Below are positions 16,138-21,190 of a stretch of DNA of 21,190 bases, piece after piece. This DNA is from an uncultured Gemmatimonadota bacterium (GTDB lineage Bacteria > Gemmatimonadota > Gemmatimonadetes > Gemmatimonadales > Gemmatimonadaceae), in contig CAMLHT010000031.1 in assembly GCA_946479895.1 (NCBI GenBank), positions 1-21,190 of the forward strand. Direction: 5' to 3'. Both the position numbers and the translations under genes were made by a program. Under the pieces are notes generated by a model. That model was not told the origin of the DNA and made no database searches. It saw only the letters and a program-made list of their open reading frames with translations. How positions within the stretch are numbered: position 1 is the first letter of the stretch; each line of letters begins with the position of its first letter.

Positions 16138-16872
16138 ATGAAGATCGACATGACCGGGCGCGTCGCCCTCGTCACCGGCAGCACGCGCGGCATCGGGAAG
16201 AGCATCGCCGAGACGCTGGTGGGCTGCGGCGCGAAGGTGGCCGTCGTCGGCCGCGACCGCGACAAGGCGCGCGAGGTCGCGGCGGCCATGGGCGCCGCCG
16301 GCGGCTTCTCGTGCGACATCGCCGATCCGGCGTCCGTCGAGGCGCTCGTCGCCGAAGTGGAGAAGGAGCTGGGCGCGGTCGACATCCTCGTCAACAACGC
16401 CGGCCTCACGAAGGACAACATCCTGTTCCGCCTCAAGAACGAGGACTGGGACGCGGTGCTCGACGCGAACCTGCGCGGGGCGTTCGTCGCCATCCGCGCC
16501 GCCTCGCGCGGCATGATCAAGCGCCGGTGGGGACGGATCATCAACATCGCCAGCGTCGTCGGCATCGTCGGCAACAAGGGCCAGGCGAACTACGCCGCCA
16601 GCAAGGCCGGGCTCATCGGGCTGACGAAGTCCGTGGCCAAGGAGCTGGCGTCGCGCAACGTGCTCGCCAACGTCGTCGCGCCGGGATTCATCGAGACCGA
16701 CATGACCGCGGCCATGACGCCGGAAGCCCGTACCGCGCTCTCGGGGCAGATCCCGCTCGAGCGCCTCGGGACCCCGGCCGACATCGCCGGCACCGTGGCC
16801 TTCCTGGCCTCCGACGCGGCCGCCTACATCACCGGTCAGGTGATCGTGGTGGACGGCGGAATGGTGATGTGA
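16138..16872 (+). CDS. fabG: 3-oxoacyl-ACP reductase
   Basis: This 244-residue short-chain dehydrogenase uses NADPH to reduce 3-oxoacyl-ACP in the elongation cycle. Features are TGSTRGIG (13-20) for cofactor binding, NNAG (86-89), and the catalytic Asn111, Ser139, Tyr152 and Lys156 (YAASK). PGFIETDMT and the C-terminal [12 protein letters not shown] are typical of FabG. The ribosome binding sequence appears to come from the repeat unit just upstream. Position between fabD and acpP removes doubt about which short-chain dehydrogenase this is. Confidence 0.97.
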   Translation: MKIDMTGRVALVTGSTRGIGKSIAETLVGCGAKVAVVGRDRDKAREVAAAMGAAGGFSCDIADPASVEALVAEVEKELGAVDILVNNAGLTKDNILFRLKNEDWDAVLDANLRGAFVAIRAASRGMIKRRWGRIINIASVVGIVGNKGQANYAASKAGLIGLTKSVAKELASRNVLANVVAPGFIETDMTAAMTPEARTALSGQIPLERLGTPADIAGTVAFLASDAAAYITGQVIVVDGGMVM

Positions 16873-16898
16873 CTTTCCATTACGGCACTCGCTAGTTT
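16869..16898 (+). promoter_or_regulatory. Candidate internal promoter for acpP-fabF
   Basis: GTGACT (16869-16874) at the fabG stop and TAGTTT (16893-16898) are 18 bases apart. The -10-like hexamer sits in a CGCTAGTTTT context similar to CGCTAGGTTT before rpmF. The 70-base fabG-acpP gap is one of the larger ones in the cluster and is AT-richer than its surroundings, and acpP often needs extra expression. The evidence is pattern only. Confidence 0.35.
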
Positions 16899-16942
16899 TC
16901 ACGATTCTTCACATTCACACCGTCAACGAGGCACGATCCCCC

Positions 16943-17191
16943 ATGGCCGACTCAGCCAACGCCCAGAAGGTCCGCGACATCATCGAGAAGGAGCTCGGCG
17001 TCGAGCGCGAGAAGCTCACCGACTCGGCCAGCTTCATCGAGGATCTTGGCGCCGACAGCCTGGACATCGTCGAGCTGGTGATGGAGTTCGAGAAGGAGTT
17101 CAACATCGACATCCCCGACGAGGACGCCGAGAAGCTCCGCACCGTCGGTGACGCGATCGCCTATCTCCAGCAGAAGGAAGGCGGAGCGTAA
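16943..17191 (+). CDS. acpP: Acyl carrier protein
   Basis: This 82-residue acidic four-helix protein carries growing acyl chains on a 4'-phosphopantetheine arm. The attachment serine is Ser39 in [13 protein letters not shown], the classic motif. A GAGG at 16928-16931 serves as a plausible ribosome binding site, 11 bases before the ATG. The stop and the fabF start share bases (TAATG), coupling the carrier with a main condensing enzyme. Confidence 0.98.
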   Translation: MADSANAQKVRDIIEKELGVEREKLTDSASFIEDLGADSLDIVELVMEFEKEFNIDIPDEDAEKLRTVGDAIAYLQQKEGGA

Positions 17192-18435
17192 TGAAGCGCC
17201 GTGTCGTCGTGACCGGTCTCGGGGCGATCACGCCCGTCGGGAACGACGTCGAATCGACATGGGCGTCGATTCTCGCCGGGCGTTCGGGCTCGGCGCAGAT
17301 CACGAAGTTCGACATCACGAACTTTCCCGTCACCTTCGCGTGCGAGGTGAAGGGGTTCGATCCCGGCGCCTACATGGACCGCAAGGAAGCGCGGCGCGCC
17401 GACCCGTACACGCAGTACGCGGTCGGCGCGGCCGTCCAGGCGATGAAGGATGCCGGGCTCGATGAATCGAACATGGGGGACCCGGACCGCATCGGCGTCA
17501 TCCTCGGCTCGGGCATCGGCGGCCTGAAGAGCTTCGAGGAGCAGCACGACGTCTACCGCGAGCGCGGGCAGAGCAAGATCAGCCCGTTCTTCATCCCGAT
17601 GTTCATCGCCGACATCGCCGCCGGCATCGTGTCCATGCGCTTCAACGCCAAGGGCCCGAACTACGCGACGGTCTCGGCGTGCGCCACCAGCGCGCACGCG
17701 ATCGGCGACGCCTTCCGCACCATCCAGTACGGCGACGCCGACATCATGATCACCGGCGGGTCGGAAGCGACCGTGACGCCGATGGCCATCGGGGGCTTCG
17801 CGAACATGAAGGCGCTCTCGGAGCGGAACGAGTCGCCGGCGACGGCCTCGCGCCCGTTCGACGCCACGCGCGACGGCTTCGTCATGGGCGAGGGCGCGGG
17901 CGTGGTGGTCCTCGAGGAGCTGGAGCACGCGAAGGCCCGCGGCGCGAAGATCTATGCCGAGATCGTCGGCTACGGCGCCACCGGCGACGCGCACCACCTC
18001 ACCGCGCCGGCGCCGGAAGGCGAGGGCGCCCAGCGGGCCATGAAGCGCGCCATGAAGGACGCCGGCGTCGGCCCGGCGGACGTCGATTACATCAACGCGC
18101 ACGGCACCTCGACGCCGGCCAACGATCTCAACGAGACCAAGGCCATCAAGGCCGTCTTCGGCGACCGCGCGAAGGACATCAACGTCAGCTCGACCAAGTC
18201 GATGACCGGGCACATGCTCGGCGCCGCCGGCGCGGTCGAGTTCATCTTCTGCGCCCTCGCCACCCGCGACTCGGTGATTCCGCCGACGATCAACTACGAG
18301 ACGCCCGATCCCGAGCTCGACCTGAACTACACGCCCAACAAGGCGGTGAAGCGTCCGGTCGGCCTCGCGCTCAGCAACAGTTTCGGGTTCGGCGGTCACA
18401 ACGTCTCTCTCGCCATCAAACGCTTCCCGGAGTAG
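17191..18435 (+). CDS. fabF: 3-oxoacyl-ACP synthase II (KAS II)
   Basis: This 414-residue elongating condensing enzyme has catalytic Cys164 in [10 protein letters not shown], His304 in [14 protein letters not shown], Lys336 in SSTKSMTGH and His341 in the same motif. The N-terminal [15 protein letters not shown] and C-terminal [15 protein letters not shown] are standard. The ATG at 17191 overlaps the acpP stop. In many bacteria rnc follows acpP-fabF; here menaquinone genes follow after five bases. Confidence 0.98.
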   Translation: MKRRVVVTGLGAITPVGNDVESTWASILAGRSGSAQITKFDITNFPVTFACEVKGFDPGAYMDRKEARRADPYTQYAVGAAVQAMKDAGLDESNMGDPDRIGVILGSGIGGLKSFEEQHDVYRERGQSKISPFFIPMFIADIAAGIVSMRFNAKGPNYATVSACATSAHAIGDAFRTIQYGDADIMITGGSEATVTPMAIGGFANMKALSERNESPATASRPFDATRDGFVMGEGAGVVVLEELEHAKARGAKIYAEIVGYGATGDAHHLTAPAPEGEGAQRAMKRAMKDAGVGPADVDYINAHGTSTPANDLNETKAIKAVFGDRAKDINVSSTKSMTGHMLGAAGAVEFIFCALATRDSVIPPTINYETPDPELDLNYTPNKAVKRPVGLALSNSFGFGGHNVSLAIKRFPE

Positions 18436-18440
18436 TCACC

Positions 18441-19646
18441 GTGCCGGTTGCCGCATCGCCCAATCGCTCGCTGATCCTCGACCCGGCCCTCCGTCCGATC
18501 GCGGACAAGGTCGAGCGGGGCGAGCGGCTCACGAGTGAGGACGGCGCCACGCTGTTCCGCTCCCATGACCTGAACGGCATCGGCGCCCTGGCCGACGCCG
18601 TGAATCGCGCGCGACACGGTGACCGTGTCACCTTCGCCGCGAACCAGCACATCAATCCGACCAACATCTGCACGCTGCGGAAGACCTGCGTCTTCTGCTC
18701 GTACGCGCGGCTGCCGAAGGAGGAGGGCGCCTACCGCTACACCATCGAGCAGACGCTGGAGGAGGCGAAGTCCGCCAACTCGACGATGACGCGCGAGTTC
18801 CACATCGTCGGCGGGCTCGACATGAAGGCGGGCCTGGCCTACTACCAGGAGATGTTCCGCGCCCTCAAGCGCGAGCACCCGCACGTGCACATCAAGGCGC
18901 TGACGGCGGTCGAGATCGCGCACATCGCGCGCATCGAGAAGATGAGCGTCACCGATACGCTCATCGCCCTCCGCGAGGCAGGCCTCGACACGATGCCCGG
19001 GGGCGGCGCCGAAGTCTTCAGCCCCGGCGTCCGCGCGACCATCGCCGACAAGAAGCTCTCGGGCGAGGAGTACATCAACGTGCATCGCGCGGCCCACCAG
19101 CTCGGGATCCGGTCGAACACGACGATGCTCTACGGGCACGTCGAGACCATCGAGGACCGGATGAACCATCTCTCGATGCTGCGGGACCTCCAGGACGAGA
19201 CCGGCGGCTTCCTCGCGTACATCCCGCTCGCCTATCACCCCGACAACAACGAGCTCGGGGTCACCCTGGGCCGGACCGGCCTCGCCACCTCCGGCTTCGA
19301 TGACCTGAAGAACCTCGCCGTCGGCCGCCTGTTCCTCGACAACATCGAGCACGTCAAGTCGCACTGGATCATGGTCACGCCGATGATCTCGCAGCTCGCC
19401 CTGACCTTCGGCGTGAACGATCTCGAGGGCACGGTCGTGCGCGAGAAGATCTATCACGAGGCCGGCGCCCACACCGCCCAGGGCCTGACGCTTTCGGCGA
19501 TCCTGAACCTGATCCGCGGGGCGGGGAAGGTGCCCGCCGAGCGCGACTCGTTCTACAACGTGATCCGGACGGACTTCGACACGCCCGGTCATCACGAGCG
19601 AAGCGAGGGAGCCGCTGCTCCCGGCCTCGCCGCGACCGCCGCCTGA
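18441..19646 (+). CDS. mqnE: Aminofutalosine synthase (radical SAM), MqnE
   Basis: MqnE joins the MqnA product (carboxyvinyloxybenzoate) to S-adenosylmethionine-derived adenosine to give aminofutalosine, in the futalosine pathway to menaquinone. The 401-residue protein is assigned from HINPTNIC at 70-77, GLDTMPGGGAEVFSPGVR, NTTMLYGHVETIEDR and IPLAYHPDNNELG, and from neighbouring mqnA and mqnC. Start: GTG at 18441, five bases after the fabF stop, with GGAG at 18429-18432; the longer open frame upstream is only a fabF shadow. The cluster cysteines are Cys77, Cys83 and Cys86, spaced CX5CX2C, where radical SAM enzymes usually show CX3CX2C. The last ~20 residues (HHERSEG, then Ala/Pro-rich) are translated from a dispersed repeat unit and probably add nothing to catalysis. 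Confidence 0.92.
   Translation: MPVAASPNRSLILDPALRPIADKVERGERLTSEDGATLFRSHDLNGIGALADAVNRARHGDRVTFAANQHINPTNICTLRKTCVFCSYARLPKEEGAYRYTIEQTLEEAKSANSTMTREFHIVGGLDMKAGLAYYQEMFRALKREHPHVHIKALTAVEIAHIARIEKMSVTDTLIALREAGLDTMPGGGAEVFSPGVRATIADKKLSGEEYINVHRAAHQLGIRSNTTMLYGHVETIEDRMNHLSMLRDLQDETGGFLAYIPLAYHPDNNELGVTLGRTGLATSGFDDLKNLAVGRLFLDNIEHVKSHWIMVTPMISQLALTFGVNDLEGTVVREKIYHEAGAHTAQGLTLSAILNLIRGAGKVPAERDSFYNVIRTDFDTPGHHERSEGAAAPGLAATAA
19588..19622. repeat. Dispersed repeat unit inside the mqnE 3' coding end
   Basis: A single forward unit with an intact GAGCGAAGCGAGGGA core lies within the reading frame and encodes HHERSEG. Its end merges into a perfect small hairpin, GGGAGC (19607-19612), loop CGCT, GCTCCC (19617-19622). 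The mqnE stop follows at 19644-19646. Confidence 0.85.
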
Positions 19647-19649
19647 CCG

Positions 19650-20510
19650 ATGAGAATCGGCCGCATCCCCTACATCAACTGCTACCCGGTCTACGGGGCG
19701 GTCGATCGCGGCATCGTGGCCCTCGAGGGCGAGATCGTCGACGGGGTGCCGAGCGCCCTCAACGCGCAGATGGCCCGCGGTGAGCTCGACGTCAGCGTCA
19801 TCTCGGCGGTCGAGTACGCGCGCGACGCGCGTCGCTACCTCCTGCTGCCGGACCTCGCGATCTCCTGCGATGGTCCCGTGCGCAGCGTCGTCCTGTTCTC
19901 GAAGCGGCCCGCCGCGGAGCTCCATGGCCGGCGCGTCCTCGTGAGCAAGAGCTCGATGACCAGCGTCGCGCTGCTCGAGCTCCTCTTCCAGAACGTCTGG
20001 GACGCGAAGCCGGCCTTCGTTCCCGCCGACGCCGAGCTGGCCGACATGGACCGGTTCGGCGACACCGAGCACGACGCCCGCCTCGTGATCGGCGACGCCG
20101 CGCTGCACCTCTGGTCACGGCTGCGCACGCCCGGGGACTACGAGCCGCATGCCGGGCTTTCCTCCTACCGCTATGCCTACGACCTCGGGGCCGAGTGGAA
20201 GAGCTGGACCGGCCTGCCGTTCGTGTTCGCCGTCTGGGTCGCCCAGCGCTCGGCGGCCGTTCCGGATTCGCTCGCCGTTCACGCTCAGCTGATCCAGTCC
20301 CGGGACTGGGGCATCTCGCACCTCGAGACGCTCGCCGCCCAGGCCGCCGTCGCCACCGGCGTGCAGAAGCGCGATTGCCTGGAGTACCTCTCGGGGCTCG
20401 ACTACGGATTATCCTACGAACACCTCGCCGGCCTCACGGAGTTCTTCCGCCGCCTCGTGGCGACGGGGCGAGTACCGAACGGCTCGCTGGCCTTCTTGCC
20501 CGCAGCGTAA
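19650..20510 (+). CDS. mqnA: Chorismate dehydratase, MqnA
   Basis: This 286-residue protein with a periplasmic-binding-protein-like fold (cytoplasmic enzyme) performs the first futalosine-pathway step, dehydrating chorismate to 3-[(1-carboxyvinyl)oxy]benzoate. Family features are GRIPYINCYPVYGAVD at the N-terminus, VPSALNAQMARGELDVSVISAVEYA, the SKSSMTSVALLELL segment that lines the substrate pocket, and LVIGDAAL. It starts three bases after the mqnE stop and is followed, after a single repeat unit, by mqnC. MqnD is a related fold, but the N-terminal motif and genomic order favour MqnA. Confidence 0.93.
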   Translation: MRIGRIPYINCYPVYGAVDRGIVALEGEIVDGVPSALNAQMARGELDVSVISAVEYARDARRYLLLPDLAISCDGPVRSVVLFSKRPAAELHGRRVLVSKSSMTSVALLELLFQNVWDAKPAFVPADAELADMDRFGDTEHDARLVIGDAALHLWSRLRTPGDYEPHAGLSSYRYAYDLGAEWKSWTGLPFVFAVWVAQRSAAVPDSLAVHAQLIQSRDWGISHLETLAAQAAVATGVQKRDCLEYLSGLDYGLSYEHLAGLTEFFRRLVATGRVPNGSLAFLPAA

Positions 20511-20511
20511 T

Positions 20512-20541
20512 GTCTTCCCGAGCGTAGCGAGGGACCTGCTT
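20512..20541. repeat. Dispersed repeat unit between mqnA and mqnC
   Basis: A single forward unit begins directly after the mqnA stop and fills most of the 40-base gap to mqnC. Its core reads GAGCGTAGCGAGGGA, with T in place of A at one position, so the centre becomes GCGTAGC instead of GCGAAGC. Confidence 0.85.
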
Positions 20542-20550
20542 CTTCTGGAT

Positions 20551-21190
20551 ATGAAAGACCTTCTCGATTTCTACACCAACGCGCCGCTGCTCGAGCTCGG
20601 CGCCGCCGCCGATGCCGTTCGCCGCGAGAAACATCCCGACGGCGTCGTGACGTTCATCGTCGACCGCAACATCAACTACACGAACGTCTGCGTCGCCGAC
20701 TGCGGCTTCTGCGCCTTCTACCGCCGGCCGAAGCACGCCGAGGGCTGGACGCTGTCGTACGAGCAGATCGGCGCCAAGATCGACGAGGCGAAGGAGATGG
20801 GGGCCATCCAGATCCTCATGCAGGGCGGCCACAATCCCTACATCCCGTTCGAGTGGTATCTCGACCTGCTGAAGTACATCAAGAAGTACCACCCCATCCA
20901 CATCCACGGCTTCAGCCCGAGCGAAGTGGACTTCTTCGCCAACACCTTCCGCATGGACCCGCGCGACGTGATCCGCGAGCTCATGAAGGCCGGCCTGGAT
21001 TCCATTCCCGGCGGCGGCGGCGAGATCCTCGTCCAGCGGGTCCGCGACCAGGTCGCGAAGAAGAAGGCCGGCGCGGACCGCTGGCTCGACATCATGGAGA
21101 TGGCGCACGAGGCCGGCATGAAGACCTCGGTCACGATGATGTACGGCATCGGCGAGACGCTGGCCGAGCGGATCGAGCACCTGCAGCGCG
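20551..21190 (+). CDS. mqnC: Cyclic dehypoxanthine futalosine synthase MqnC, 3' end missing
   Basis: MqnC is a radical SAM enzyme that cyclises dehypoxanthine futalosine. The frame is open from the ATG at 20551 to the window end, giving 213 visible residues. NINYTNVCVADCGFCAFYR carries the canonical CX3CX2C cluster motif (Cys47, Cys51, Cys54). ILMQGGHNPYIPFEWY, IHGFSPSEVDFF, AGLDSIPGGGGEILVQRVR and TSVTMMYGIGETLAERI are characteristic of MqnC. The ATG follows a repeat unit; only a weak CTGGA precedes it as a ribosome binding sequence. Its normal cluster spacing contrasts with that of MqnE in the same operon. Confidence 0.94.
   Translation, partial: MKDLLDFYTNAPLLELGAAADAVRREKHPDGVVTFIVDRNINYTNVCVADCGFCAFYRRPKHAEGWTLSYEQIGAKIDEAKEMGAIQILMQGGHNPYIPFEWYLDLLKYIKKYHPIHIHGFSPSEVDFFANTFRMDPRDVIRELMKAGLDSIPGGGGEILVQRVRDQVAKKKAGADRWLDIMEMAHEAGMKTSVTMMYGIGETLAERIEHLQR

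Noticed and set aside
17679..18440. Upstream extension of the mqnE reading frame
   Set aside because: It overlaps fabF in another frame and its translation is Arg/His-rich noise. The GTG at 18441 gives the sensible N-terminus and has a GGAG before it.
4823..20541. Dispersed repeats as a CRISPR array
   Set aside because: Units are thousands of bases apart and some are inverted pairs; there are no regularly spaced spacers.

Overview
The window is a gene-dense, GC-rich bacterial chromosome segment. Every convincing gene lies on the + strand. It carries core energy metabolism, fatty acid synthesis and menaquinone synthesis, and I see no tRNA, rRNA, CRISPR array, insertion sequence or phage gene. 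The gene content (complex I, futalosine-type menaquinone genes, UPF0182 protein, sucC-sucD-ndk, a zinc-type L32) together with dispersed GAGCGAAGCGAGGGA repeats suggests an uncultured Gemmatimonadota- or Acidobacteriota-like bacterium. That placement is an inference from gene content, not a phylogeny.

Layout. Bases 1-4815 hold the end of a complex I operon: nuoL (5' end missing), nuoM and nuoN. A 69-bp inverted pair of repeat units follows. Bases 4912-11698 hold a tightly packed run whose genes overlap or nearly touch: phosphohexomutase, UPF0182 membrane protein, carbamate kinase, sucC, sucD. A large G-rich/C-rich hairpin ending in eight T residues separates this run from ndk (11784-12206). 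Bases 12325-20510 hold yceD, rpmF, plsX, fabH, fabD, fabG, acpP and fabF, then mqnE and mqnA. The window ends inside mqnC.

How the genes connect. PlsX and FabH/FabD/FabG/AcpP/FabF form most of a type II fatty acid synthesis cycle and supply phospholipid precursors. MqnA, MqnE and MqnC make menaquinone from chorismate by the futalosine route, and menaquinone is the likely electron acceptor of the complex I encoded upstream. SucCD is a TCA-cycle enzyme that makes nucleoside triphosphate, and Ndk interconverts nucleoside triphosphates.

The most notable non-gene signal is a family of about 30-bp repeats. There are five loci here, two of them inverted pairs and three single units. They sit at or across gene boundaries, always in the same orientation relative to transcription. 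One unit is translated as the C-terminus of MqnE, and another supplies the probable ribosome binding site of fabG. Other points of interest are a G-quadruplex-capable terminator hairpin that abuts the ndk start codon and a CX5CX2C iron-sulfur motif in MqnE where CX3CX2C would be expected. I did not find a clearly novel multi-gene system.
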